DNA from: Arthrobacter ramosus
GTDB lineage: Bacteria; Actinomycetota; Actinomycetes; Actinomycetales; Micrococcaceae
DNA length: 64,000 bases
Direction: 5' to 3'
Assembly: GCF_039535095.1 (NCBI RefSeq)
Contig: NZ_BAAAWN010000001.1
Coordinates: 4,402,001 to 4,466,000 of the forward strand
Shown: in pieces, positions 56,176 through 64,000 of the stretch
Numbering within the stretch: the stretch's first letter is position 1
Layout: each line of letters starts with the position of its first letter
Notes under the pieces: model-generated
Database searches by the model: none
Seen by the model: only the letters and a program-made list of their open reading frames with translations
Told to the model about the DNA's origin: nothing
Position numbers and translations under genes: made by a program

Positions 56176-57527
56176 TTACTTCGAGGCCCGGTCAAGTGAG
56201 GCCTGGCCCTTGGATTGTGCGTCTTTGAGGCGGCCCTGCAGGCTCGAATCGTCCACGGAACCCTTGGAAAGGTCCGGGATCGACTGGACCACTACGTTGA
56301 CGAGGGCCAACTGAATGTCGCCCCAAGCGCCGGTGAAGGGCGTTGCCTTGGACTTGGCGGCAGTATCGGCAACCGGTTGGAGTATCGGGTTATTCAGAGA
56401 CTTCAGCGCCTCGGCGTTGGCGGGCAGATCTCCGAAGATTTTCTGGTAGTTCAGCTGCTCGTCCTTGGACGTGATGAGGTTGATGTAAGCGAAGGCCAGG
56501 TCCTTTTGCTTCGAGTAATCGGCAACAACCACATTGTCACCGGAGAGGATGCTGGCGGCGTTCGCAGCGTCGCCCTGCGGAGACGTCTGGCCCGGGGCCG
56601 TCGTCGGCATGGTTGCGTAGGCATACTTGCCGGCAACAACGGACTTCTCGAGCGTCGGGACGGAGCTCGACGTCGTCATCATCAGATAGCCGGCCTTGCC
56701 GCTCGCGAATGCCGCCAGGGCGTTGCTGTTGCTCCAGCCAACAGAGGCCGGATCGACAACTTTGTCTTTGGTGAGCCATCCGAAGTACGTTTCGTAGGCC
56801 TTCTTGACCGTCGGGTCGTCGAGCTTGAGTGTCTTGCCGTCCACCAGCGGGTTACCTGCCTGGACGGACATAGCCCAGATGAATTTCCACGGATCAAAGT
56901 TGTCCTTGTACCCGGTAGCGAGCCCAAAGGTTCCGGTGGCCGGGTCGGTCATCTTCTTGGCCTGGGCTGCGAGCTCGTCCCAGCTGGTGGCCGGCTTATC
57001 GATCCCGGCCGCCTTCAGGATGTCCTTGTTGTAGGCCATCACGAACGGCCGGCTGACAAACGGAATGCCCGCTTGGTGCTGTGCGTCCGGGCCGGAGATG
57101 CCCAGGGCTGCCTGGTTGAACCGGTCCTTGCCGCCCACCTTTTTCCAGTCGTCGTCGGACAACGTCACGAAGGCCTTGGTTGCATAGGCCGTGGGGGTGA
57201 AGGTGGTACCGAGACTGTAGACGTCCGGGCCTTGACCCGACACCACGGAGGTCTGGATCCGTGTGAGTTCGTCATTTCCCGACGCGAACGTTTCGAATTC
57301 GACGTCGGCACCGGTCTGTGCCTTGAACTTGGCGGCAATATCCGTGAACCACTGCTTCTGCTGTGCTGGATAGTTTGCGTTGGAGTTGACCAGGACACTC
57401 AGCTTCTTGCCCTTTCCGTCAACGGGTCCAGCGCTCCCCCCGAACTGCTGCTACCTCCGCAGGCGGTCAAAGCCAGGGCTGCTGTTACGACAACAGCAGC
57501 AAATTTGGCGGACGATGCAAACTTCAT
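56176..57527 (-). pseudogene. Extracellular sugar-binding lipoprotein gene with a one-base frameshift
   Basis: The ATG at 57527 (GGGAGG upstream) opens a lipoprotein signal peptide MKFASSAKFAAVVVTAALAL with lipobox LTACGG. That frame stops after about 42 codons. The mature binding protein is in another frame, open from about 57440 to the stop at 56176 (GKGKKLSVLVN to DRASK). The frames meet at a run of six C (57436-57441; G on the coding strand). A seventh base would restore one 450-residue protein. It is either a real mutation, a slippage switch or an assembly error. A shorter gene from the GTG at 57246 would lack a signal. The binding-protein fold (family 1) is clear: PDVYSLGTTFTPTAY, QAGNPLVDGKTLKLDD. 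Confidence 0.85.
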
Positions 57528-57616
57528 TGTTTTCCTCCCTGGAGCCCGATGGCCTCATTGGCGTGGTGCGCGTCACATCGGGTGATTTCTCCGAGTCTAG
57601 GCATGCGCAACAGGGA

Positions 57617-57642
57617 TGACAAGCGATTGCCAAAAATTGTCA
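57617..57642. promoter_or_regulatory. Candidate LacI-type operator in the divergent gap
   Basis: TGACAA (57617-57622) and TTGTCA (57637-57642) form an inverted repeat with a 14-bp spacer between the binding-protein gene and the LacI gene. A further CAATTG lies at about 57652. Confidence 0.5.
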
Positions 57643-57711
57643 TCGGTGCTGCAATTGTGGAACAAGTCACTCATTGTTGAGCGGCTGCGGCAGATGAGGA
57701 ACACCCAGACC

Positions 57712-58734
57712 ATGGCAGAACTCCAGCTCCAGTCACCGGGCAGGCAGCCCACTATCCGTGATGTCGCAGAGCTTGCGGGAGTGGCAACGTCAACAGTTTC
57801 GAGGGCCCTGAGCAATCCCGGCAGAGTTAACCATGTGACACGCGAGCGGATCGAAGAAGCAGCCGCGCAATTGAACTACATACCAAGCTCCCAGGCCCGC
57901 GGGCTCAGTTCCGGACGCACCCAGACCATTGCGGTCCTGGTTCCGGACATCACCAATCCGTTCTTCTTCGACATCATCCGCGGGGCGCAGCACCAACTCA
58001 AGGCCGCCGGCTACACGCAACTGCTCGTAGACACCGAGGAATCAGCGGAAATGGAGGCCGATGCCCTGCAGAAAATGCGCCGCTCAGCCGACGGATTCAT
58101 CCTTGCCGCGTCCCGCCTGACGGATGCACAGCTGGCCGAGGCAGCGGCACAGCAGCCCTTGGTCACCATCAACCGGGCCCCGGCAATTGCACCCGCTGTG
58201 GTGATCGATACGCCGTCGGCCATCATCCAGGCGCTGGAACACCTGGTCTCGCTGGGGCACACGAGGATTTGCTTCGTCGGAGGCCCGGCCACCTCCTGGT
58301 CCAACGCCAAGCGGTGGCAGGCGTTTCAGGACGAAACGGCCAAACGGAAGCTGACCACATTTAGCGTGGGGCCGTTCGCTCCCAAGACCACATCCGGCGC
58401 GGCTGCAGCGGACGCCGCAGCGCACACGGGGGCAACGGCATGTATCGTCTTCAATGACCTGCTGGCCATCGGGATGCTGCAACGGCTGCGCGAACGCGGT
58501 ATTCGCGTGCCCGATGATATGAGCATTGTGGGTTGCGACGACATTTTCGGAGCCGATTTCTGCAACCCTCCACTGACCACCATGGCGTCTCCCATTGAAC
58601 AAGCTGGGCGCGTTGCCGTCTCCATGCTGCTTTCGAGGTTGAATCCCCAGTACGGCGGCACCAGCCGGCGCTTGGCAGTCATGCCCACGCACCTCACGGT
58701 CCGGGGATCGACGGGGGCCGCGCCGGTACGCTAA
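57712..58734 (+). CDS. LacI family transcriptional regulator
   Basis: 340 residues from the ATG at 57712. The DNA-binding head (TIRDVAELAGVATSTVSRAL) and hinge helix (SSQARGLSSGRTQ) precede a periplasmic-binding-like sensor domain (IAVLVPDITNPFFFDIIRGA; IVFNDLLAIGMLQRLRERG; IVGCDDI). In-frame starts at 57616 and 57694 are possible, since the Shine-Dalgarno for 57712 is weak. Divergent from the sugar operon it probably represses. Confidence 0.88.
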   Translation: MAELQLQSPGRQPTIRDVAELAGVATSTVSRALSNPGRVNHVTRERIEEAAAQLNYIPSSQARGLSSGRTQTIAVLVPDITNPFFFDIIRGAQHQLKAAGYTQLLVDTEESAEMEADALQKMRRSADGFILAASRLTDAQLAEAAAQQPLVTINRAPAIAPAVVIDTPSAIIQALEHLVSLGHTRICFVGGPATSWSNAKRWQAFQDETAKRKLTTFSVGPFAPKTTSGAAAADAAAHTGATACIVFNDLLAIGMLQRLRERGIRVPDDMSIVGCDDIFGADFCNPPLTTMASPIEQAGRVAVSMLLSRLNPQYGGTSRRLAVMPTHLTVRGSTGAAPVR

Positions 58735-58750
58735 GTCGCTGCCCGGGCCT

Positions 58751-58816
58751 CCCAACTAGCTCGCAATAGATGTCGTTTTGGGCCCTCAAAACGACATCTA
58801 CTGCCAGTCAGTTGGG
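58751..58816. repeat. Intergenic palindromic repeat, full copy
   Basis: Outer arms CCCAACT (58751-58757) and AGTTGGG (58810-58816). Inner stem ATGTCGTTTTG (58770-58780) with CAAAACGACAT (58787-58797) and a 6-nt loop. Homologous to 44433-44486. It could fold as a cruciform or long hairpin between the LacI and nadE genes. Confidence 0.8.
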
Positions 58817-58895
58817 TGGGTACCGGCGCTCCGGGCTACAACACGGGAAGTGACACAGTTGAGTGTTTCAAGTGCTGGTTACTAGTGTTGGGGAC

Positions 58896-59717
58896 ATGCG
58901 CACACTTCAGGCCACGATCATTGCGGAAATGGGCGTCCAGCCCCGGATCGACCCTGCCGAGGAGGTCCGTAAACGCGTCACGTTCCTGAAGGAATATCTC
59001 AAGGCCACGCACACCAAGGGCTTTGTCCTGGGCATTTCCGGCGGATTGGACTCCTCCCTCGCCGGGCGGCTTGCCCAGCTGGCGGTCGAAGAGCTTGAGG
59101 CCGAGGGCGTCGAGGCGAATTTCGTCGCGGTCCGGCTCCCCTACGGCACCCAGCACGATGAGGACGACGCCCAGGCCGCGCTGGACTTTATCCAAGCCAA
59201 GACCGAGTGGACATTCAATATCTCCCGCGCAGTGGACGGTTTCGAGGATGAGTTCGAAAAGACCACGGGCGCGCGCATCTCGGATTTCCACAAGGGCAAC
59301 ACCAAGGCCCGGGCCCGCATGACCGCCCAGTACGCCCTGGCCGGCGAGCACAACTACCTGGTGATCGGCACGGACCACGGCGCCGAATCCGTCACCGGAT
59401 TCTTCACCAAGTTCGGCGACGGCGGCGCGGACATCCTGCCGCTCTTCGGCCTCAACAAGCGGCAGAACCGTGCACTCCTCGCGGAGCTGGGCGCCCCGTC
59501 CCGCATTTGGGACAAGGTCCCCACGGCCGACCTCCTGGACGGCAAGCCCGGCCGCACCGACGAGGACGAGCTCGGCATCAAGTACGACCAGATCGACGAC
59601 TACCTCGAAGGCCGCGAAGTCTCCGACGAGGTGGCAGAGACCATCGAGCAGAAGTACCTGCGCACGCGGCACAAGCGCACTGTTCCGGTAACGATTTTCG
59701 ACACCTGGTGGAAGTAG
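58896..59717 (+). CDS. nadE: NH3-dependent NAD synthetase
   Basis: 273 residues. It amidates deamido-NAD. The ATP-pyrophosphatase P-loop SGGLDSS is at 48-54; [34 protein letters not shown] and KYLRTRHKR are the expected later motifs. No glutaminase domain is present, so it uses ammonia, as the single-domain type does. Confidence 0.95.
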   Translation: MRTLQATIIAEMGVQPRIDPAEEVRKRVTFLKEYLKATHTKGFVLGISGGLDSSLAGRLAQLAVEELEAEGVEANFVAVRLPYGTQHDEDDAQAALDFIQAKTEWTFNISRAVDGFEDEFEKTTGARISDFHKGNTKARARMTAQYALAGEHNYLVIGTDHGAESVTGFFTKFGDGGADILPLFGLNKRQNRALLAELGAPSRIWDKVPTADLLDGKPGRTDEDELGIKYDQIDDYLEGREVSDEVAETIEQKYLRTRHKRTVPVTIFDTWWK

Positions 59718-59732
59718 CCTCCTGAACCAGGG

Positions 59733-59809
59733 CGCCGCCGTCACGCTGAGCGACTTTTTGCAGCGCACGACGGCGGCCTGCCGAGCCGTGGCGGGGGCGC
59801 CGCCGTCGT
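59733..59809 (+). terminator. Alternative hairpins after nadE
   Basis: Three segments can pair in two ways. GCCGCCGTC (about 59734-59742) can pair with GACGGCGGC (59769-59777). Or ACGACGGCGGC (59767-59777) can pair with GCCGCCGTCGT (59799-59809), an 11-bp stem. The two folds exclude each other. The rest of the 252-bp gap holds TCCAA-ACGC-TTGGA (59867-59880), a candidate operator for the next gene. Confidence 0.55.
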
Positions 59810-59969
59810 AACCCCGCAAAAGTGTGCCCGGCGTGACAGGACGCACCCGCGCGCGGCACTGCCTCTTCCAAACGCTTGGATGTCCTAGTATATTGCAGGT
59901 GAGGCGGATCACACGGCCAGCTGGTTCCCGGTCCGCGCTTACCCATTCACGCAGGGCGAAAGGCAGACA

Positions 59970-61700
59970 ATGACAGTCACCGACGACTTCCGTGCAGCCC
60001 GCGACCGGCTCCTTGAGCTGCGCACTGACTACTCCAAGGCACACAGCGACTTCCAGTGGCCCCGCTTCAGCGAGTTCAACTTCGCCCTCGACTGGTTCGA
60101 CCAGATCGCAGCAGATCCCGCCAAGGCCAACAACCCCGCGCTCGTCATCGTCGAGCAGGACGGCAGCTCCACCCGCCGCAGCTTCGCCGAGCTCTCCGCG
60201 CGATCCTCGCAGCTCGCCAACTGGCTCCGCAGCAAGGGCGTCCACCGCGGCGACCGCATGATCATCATGCTCGGCAACCAAGTGGAACTGTGGGAACTCA
60301 TGCTCGCCGGGATCAAACTCGGCGTGGTACTGATCCCGACAACCACCCTCATGGGTCCGCGCGACATTGCGGATCGAGTGGAGCGGGGCGGCGCCCACTG
60401 GGCCGCCGTCGGGAGCGCCAACATCGCCAAGTTCGCCGAGGTGCCGGGCGACTACACCCTCATTGAAGTGGGCGACGGCGGCCCGGCCGGCACCCAGACC
60501 ACCAGGGCCCTCCAGTACGCCGAGTCGGCTTCCGCGGAGACCGTGTTCGTCCCGGATGCCCCGACCGCCGCCGACGAAACCATGCTCCTCTACTTCACCT
60601 CGGGCACCACGTCACGCGCCAAGCTGGTGGAGCACACCCACACCTCGTACCCCGTGGGGCACCTCTCCACGATGTACTGGATCGGGCTGGAACCCGGAGA
60701 CGTCCATCTCAATGTCGCTTCCCCCGGCTGGGCCAAGCACGCGTGGTCCAACGTTTTCACGCCCTGGATCGCCGAGGCCTGCGTCTTCGTCTACAACTAC
60801 GATCGCTTCGATGCCAAGGCCCTCATGGAACAGATGGGCCGCGAAGGGGTCACGAGTTTCTGCGCCCCGCCGACCGTTTGGCGCATGCTCATCCAGGCGG
60901 ACCTGACCCTGCTCAAAACCCCGCCCACCAAGGTTGTTTCGGCGGGCGAACCCCTCAACGCCGAGGTGATCGGGCAAGTGGAGAGGGCCTGGGGCCAGAC
61001 CATCCGCGACGGTTTCGGCCAGACGGAGTCAACAGTCCAGGTCGCGAACACCCCCGGGCAGCCGGTCAAGACCGGCTCGATGGGACGGCCGCTGCCGGGC
61101 TACGACGTCGTGCTCGTCGACCCTGCCACTGGCGAAGAGGCCGACGACGGCGAGCTGTGCTTGCGCTTGGACCCCCGCCCCGTGGGGCTCATGAAGTCCT
61201 ACTTCGGCGACCCGGAAAAGACGGCCGAGGCTTTCCGCGACGGCTATTACCACACGGGCGACATGGCCAGCCGGGACGAGAACGGCGTCATTACCTACGT
61301 GGGCCGCGGCGACGATGTCTTCAAATCCTCCGACTACCGCCTGTCCCCTTTCGAACTCGAAAGCGTTCTGATCGAACATCCCGCAGTGGCGGAGGCCGCT
61401 GTCGTGCCCTCTCCGGATCCGGTCAAGCTTTCGGTGCCCAAAGCCTTTGTGGTGCTCGCCGCGGGCTACGAGCCCGGTCCGGCCGTGGCGGAGGACATCC
61501 TCAGATACTGCCGGCAGCACCTGGCGCCGTTCAAGCGCATCCGTCGGCTCGAATTCGGCGAGTTGCCCAAGACGATTTCCGGCAAGATCCGGCGTGTCGA
61601 ACTTCGAGGCACGGAGGTGGCCCGCCACGGCGACGGCCCGCTGCCTGCCGGCCTGGGTGTCGAGTACACCGAGGACGAGTTCCCGAGTCTGAAAGAATAG
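59970..61700 (+). CDS. AMP-dependent acyl-CoA synthetase
   Basis: 576 residues. The P-loop YFTSGTTSRAKLVEH (209-218 core), FGQTES and the YHTGD...ENG...GRGDDVFKSSDYR hinge are those of the acetyl/medium-chain acyl-CoA synthetase group, ending with LPKTISGKIRR, whose lysine is the acetylation-controlled residue. It activates a fatty acid via acyl-AMP. Overlapping with or close to the MarR gene (27 bp), so likely one unit with its own repressor. Confidence 0.9.
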   Translation: MTVTDDFRAARDRLLELRTDYSKAHSDFQWPRFSEFNFALDWFDQIAADPAKANNPALVIVEQDGSSTRRSFAELSARSSQLANWLRSKGVHRGDRMIIMLGNQVELWELMLAGIKLGVVLIPTTTLMGPRDIADRVERGGAHWAAVGSANIAKFAEVPGDYTLIEVGDGGPAGTQTTRALQYAESASAETVFVPDAPTAADETMLLYFTSGTTSRAKLVEHTHTSYPVGHLSTMYWIGLEPGDVHLNVASPGWAKHAWSNVFTPWIAEACVFVYNYDRFDAKALMEQMGREGVTSFCAPPTVWRMLIQADLTLLKTPPTKVVSAGEPLNAEVIGQVERAWGQTIRDGFGQTESTVQVANTPGQPVKTGSMGRPLPGYDVVLVDPATGEEADDGELCLRLDPRPVGLMKSYFGDPEKTAEAFRDGYYHTGDMASRDENGVITYVGRGDDVFKSSDYRLSPFELESVLIEHPAVAEAAVVPSPDPVKLSVPKAFVVLAAGYEPGPAVAEDILRYCRQHLAPFKRIRRLEFGELPKTISGKIRRVELRGTEVARHGDGPLPAGLGVEYTEDEFPSLKE

Positions 61701-61726
61701 GCAGCCAAGCAATGTCAGGAGGAACC

Positions 61727-62233
61727 GTGGGCACCCCGCTCCCCCGCGACCCCATCGCCGACGCCCAGCGAAACTGGGAGCGCCACGGCTGGGGCGAAGT
61801 CGCCGCGCCCATGGCGGCCATCACCGCGATCATGCGCACGCAGCAGATCCTGCTGGCGCGGATCGAGGGCGTGCTGAAGCCGTATGGCCTGACCTTCGCG
61901 CGCTACGAACTCCTGGCGCTGCTGAGTTTCGCCCGCAGCGGCGCGTTGCCCATGAACAAAGCCAGCGCGCTGCTCCAGGTGCATCCGACCTCGGTGACCA
62001 ACGCCGTCGACCGCCTCGAAAAGGCAGCCCTCGTGGTCCGCTCCCCGCACCCCACCGACGGGCGCACTACGCTGATCGAGCTCACCGCGGAGGGCCGCAC
62101 CCTCGCGAAGCGCGCGACGACGGCACTCAACAACGAGGTGTTCGGCCAGTCCGGTTTCGGGAACGAAGACGTCGAGCACCTGATCCGCGTACTGGGAGAC
62201 TTCCGCAAGGCCGCGGGCGACTTTACGGACTGA
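61727..62233 (+). CDS. MarR family regulator
   Basis: 168 residues from the GTG at 61727, which has AGGAGG just upstream; an ATG 15 bp earlier has no Shine-Dalgarno. The winged helix includes QVHPTSVTNAVDRLEKAALV and the wing PHPTDGRTTLIELTAEG. It follows the acyl-CoA synthetase gene and may respond to acyl-CoA or a related ligand. Its own operator could be at 59867-59880, by inference. Confidence 0.85.
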   Translation: MGTPLPRDPIADAQRNWERHGWGEVAAPMAAITAIMRTQQILLARIEGVLKPYGLTFARYELLALLSFARSGALPMNKASALLQVHPTSVTNAVDRLEKAALVVRSPHPTDGRTTLIELTAEGRTLAKRATTALNNEVFGQSGFGNEDVEHLIRVLGDFRKAAGDFTD

Positions 62234-62307
62234 CCCCACCCCCTGAGTACTATCCACATTGCGAGATTCATATATCAAATAATGAGACCCATGCATAGCA
62301 TTGAGCC

Positions 62308-63135
62308 ATGCAGAATTCAGCCGTGGAACCTTTTGTCGACCTCGAATGGTTGTCTCAAAACCGTCGCCGCGTGGTTCTGGCCGATGTGCGCTGGTACCTC
62401 GACGGGCGCTCGGGCCGGGAGGCGTACGACGGCGGGCACATCCCCGGGGCGGTCTTTGTCGACCTGGATCGCTGGCTCTCGGCTGAGGGATCGCCCCTCG
62501 AAGGAAGAAACCCGCTGCCCGCGCCGGATGATTTTGCCCTTGGCATGCGGGAAGTGGGAATCAGCGATGACGACATCGTGGTGGCTTACGACGACGCCGG
62601 CGGAGTCATCGCCGCACGCTTGGTCTGGATGCTGCGCGCCACAGGCCACAGCTCGGCCATTCTGGATGGCGGGCTGGCCAGCTATAAAGGGCCCTTGGAA
62701 ACCGAACATCCTCTAAGGACCGCGGGTGATTTCACCGCACAACCGTGGCCCAGGAACCGCCTGGCGGAAATCCACGAGCTCTCAAGCGAAACAAACCTCG
62801 CGGTGGACGCACGCAACCGCGACCGCTTCGAGGGCAGGCAGGACCCCATCGATCCCAGACCCGGGCATGTGCCCGGGGCGAGGAACGTCCCGTGCAGGGA
62901 GAACCTGGACCCCGACGGGAAACTGCGCAGCAAGGCCGAGTTGCTGCGCATCTTCGCCGCGGCAGGCATCTCGTCGGCCGAGAACGTGATCAGCTATTGC
63001 GGCTCCGGAGTAACGGCTTGCCACAGTCTCTTGGCCCTGGAATACGCCGGCCTCGGACGCGGCAGACTCTTCACCGGCGGGTGGTCCCAATACGGCCACG
63101 CGCTGGAATTCCCGGTCGAGCTCGGGCCCGCGTAG
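62308..63135 (+). CDS. Sulfurtransferase (two rhodanese domains)
   Basis: 275 residues. The N-terminal inactive rhodanese domain is followed by an active one with C in ISYCGSGVTAC. GHIPGAVFVDLDRWLS is typical. The loop CGSGVTAC matches 3-mercaptopyruvate sulfurtransferases (CG-S/T-G-V-T) rather than thiosulfate:cyanide rhodanese (CRKGVT). It moves sulfane sulfur to an acceptor in the cytoplasm. Its stop is 8 bp from the convergent enoyl-CoA hydratase. Confidence 0.9.
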   Translation: MQNSAVEPFVDLEWLSQNRRRVVLADVRWYLDGRSGREAYDGGHIPGAVFVDLDRWLSAEGSPLEGRNPLPAPDDFALGMREVGISDDDIVVAYDDAGGVIAARLVWMLRATGHSSAILDGGLASYKGPLETEHPLRTAGDFTAQPWPRNRLAEIHELSSETNLAVDARNRDRFEGRQDPIDPRPGHVPGARNVPCRENLDPDGKLRSKAELLRIFAAAGISSAENVISYCGSGVTACHSLLALEYAGLGRGRLFTGGWSQYGHALEFPVELGPA

Positions 63136-63142
63136 GGGGGCC

Positions 63143-63922
63143 TTAACGGTGCTTGAACTCCGGCTGGCGCTTTTCGGTGAACGCTGCCATGCCTTCCTTT
63201 TGGTCCTCGGTGGCGAACAATGAGTGGAAGATCCGACGCTCAAACAAAACACCCTGGGACAGGCCGGTTTCGAAGGCGGCGTTGACGGCTTCCTTGGCCA
63301 CCATGGCAACCGGCTTGGACTTGGAGGCGATCACCTTGGCGGCCTTCAGCGCCTCCTCCACCACGGAATCGGCCGGGGCGACGCGGGAAACAAGTCCTGC
63401 CCGCTCGGCTTCCGCGGCGTCCATGAACCGCCCGGTGAGGATCATGTCCATTGCTTTGGCCTTGCCCACGGCATGGGTCAACCGTTGCGAGCCGCCCATC
63501 CCGGGAATGACACCGAGGTTGATTTCCGGTTGGCCGAACTTGGCGTTGTCCCCGGCAATGATGAAATCGCACATCATGGCAAGTTCGCAGCCCCCACCGA
63601 GGGCATAGCCGGACACCGCGGCAATTACGGGAATGCGCAGGCGAGTGAGGTTTTCCCAGGCGCGGAACCAGTCGGCGGCATACATGTCCATGTACCCCTT
63701 GGATGCCATCTCCTTGATGTCGGCGCCGGCCGCGAAGGCCTTCTCCGAGCCGGTGATCACCACGGCCCCCACCGCGGGGTCCGCATCCATGTCCGACACG
63801 GCGGCCACGATCTCATTCATGGTGGCCTGGTTCAACGCATTGAGCGCCTTGGGCCGGTTCAGCGTCACCAAGCCCACCCGTCCACGGAGTTCCACCAGGA
63901 TGTTTTCATACTGCTGCGCCAA
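63143..63922 (-). CDS. Enoyl-CoA hydratase
   Basis: 259 residues. It hydrates 2-enoyl-CoA in beta-oxidation. The crotonase catalytic glutamates are in [13 protein letters not shown] and [16 protein letters not shown]; the oxyanion region AAGADIKEM is present. Likely forms a fatty or branched-chain acid unit with the cut gene downstream of the promoter side (63962). Confidence 0.92.
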   Translation of the reverse strand: MAQQYENILVELRGRVGLVTLNRPKALNALNQATMNEIVAAVSDMDADPAVGAVVITGSEKAFAAGADIKEMASKGYMDMYAADWFRAWENLTRLRIPVIAAVSGYALGGGCELAMMCDFIIAGDNAKFGQPEINLGVIPGMGGSQRLTHAVGKAKAMDMILTGRFMDAAEAERAGLVSRVAPADSVVEEALKAAKVIASKSKPVAMVAKEAVNAAFETGLSQGVLFERRIFHSLFATEDQKEGMAAFTEKRQPEFKHR

Positions 63923-63961
63923 GCCGTGCCCCTTTTGTCGTAAATGAACTACCCGCCAAGG

Positions 63962-64000
63962 CTACTTGGCGGACTTGTCCCGGATGTCCGTGATGACGCC
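63962..64000 (-). CDS. 3' end of an unidentified gene (cut by right edge)
   Basis: 13 codons including the TAG stop (GVITDIRDKSAK). They are in the same direction and 39 bp before the enoyl-CoA hydratase start. The C-terminus resembles those of some 3-hydroxyisobutyrate dehydrogenases (MmsB), which often lie next to enoyl-CoA hydratase genes in valine catabolism, but 12 residues cannot settle this. Confidence 0.4.
   Translation of the reverse strand, partial: GVITDIRDKSAK

Noticed and set aside
60743..62233. A 496-codon frame running from inside the acyl-CoA synthetase gene into the MarR gene
   Set aside because: The first two thirds are out of frame with the true synthetase. Only the last part is the real MarR gene, which has its own start and AGGAGG.

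Overview
The window is about 64 kb of high-GC chromosomal DNA from an actinobacterium. The gene content and order point to Micrococcaceae, close to Arthrobacter, Paenarthrobacter or Pseudarthrobacter. The main clues are ffs-dnaX-recR followed by aspartokinase, purS-purQ-purL, purA, fba next to a DUF3151 gene, actinobacterial families DUF1206, DUF1540 and DUF3151, and SSI-like inhibitor proteins. I see no prophage, insertion sequence, plasmid gene or CRISPR array. Genus-level placement is inference.

Layout. 1-9 kb: a secreted M23 peptidase cut by the left edge, a divergent MarR/MFS efflux pair, an MpaB-type (DUF2236) protein, and bifunctional putA divergent from a LysR regulator. 9-18 kb: tRNA-Ser(GGA), a NIF3-like small protein, SRP RNA, dnaX, recR, a two-gene ABC exporter and aspartokinase. 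18-26.5 kb: the most distinctive block. Two small paralogous proteins lie divergent from an OhrR-like regulator. Downstream of the regulator is a tight run encoding an SSI-like lipoprotein, a protein usually named 3-methyladenine DNA glycosylase, and a second SSI-like protein with no signal peptide. Convergent to this run is a 1061-residue secreted subtilase. A DUF1540 protein and a three-repeat LDTR surface protein follow.

27-40 kb: purSQL, DUF503 and DUF1206 genes, a sugar ABC operon resembling the N-acetylglucosamine/diacetylchitobiose type, a TPR protein, a YjbR protein, a polysaccharide deacetylase, a CoA-binding protein, and an ECF sigma factor with a membrane partner. 40-51 kb: purA, a secreted phosphoesterase/phospholipase C, a UDG-like protein, DUF3151 and fba, a SpoU methyltransferase, a HAD phosphatase, a tyrosine phosphatase, a Tat-exported alpha/beta hydrolase, pyrE and an F420-reductase-like protein. 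51-59 kb: a LacI-linked carbohydrate operon (binding protein, two permeases, two TIM-barrel isomerases, one Gfo/Idh/MocA dehydrogenase). Its binding-protein gene carries a one-base frameshift in a C6 tract. 59-64 kb: nadE, an acyl-CoA synthetase with a MarR gene, a sulfurtransferase, an enoyl-CoA hydratase, and the 3' end of a further gene.

The intergenic DNA is structured. Two clusters of tandem 32-bp units (21.1 and 30.6 kb) and a third cluster of GGACATGTCC-type units (9.8 kb) share a convergent-arm layout. A separate palindromic element occurs at 44.4 and 58.8 kb. Several terminators share a GACGGCGG/CCGCCGTC stem.
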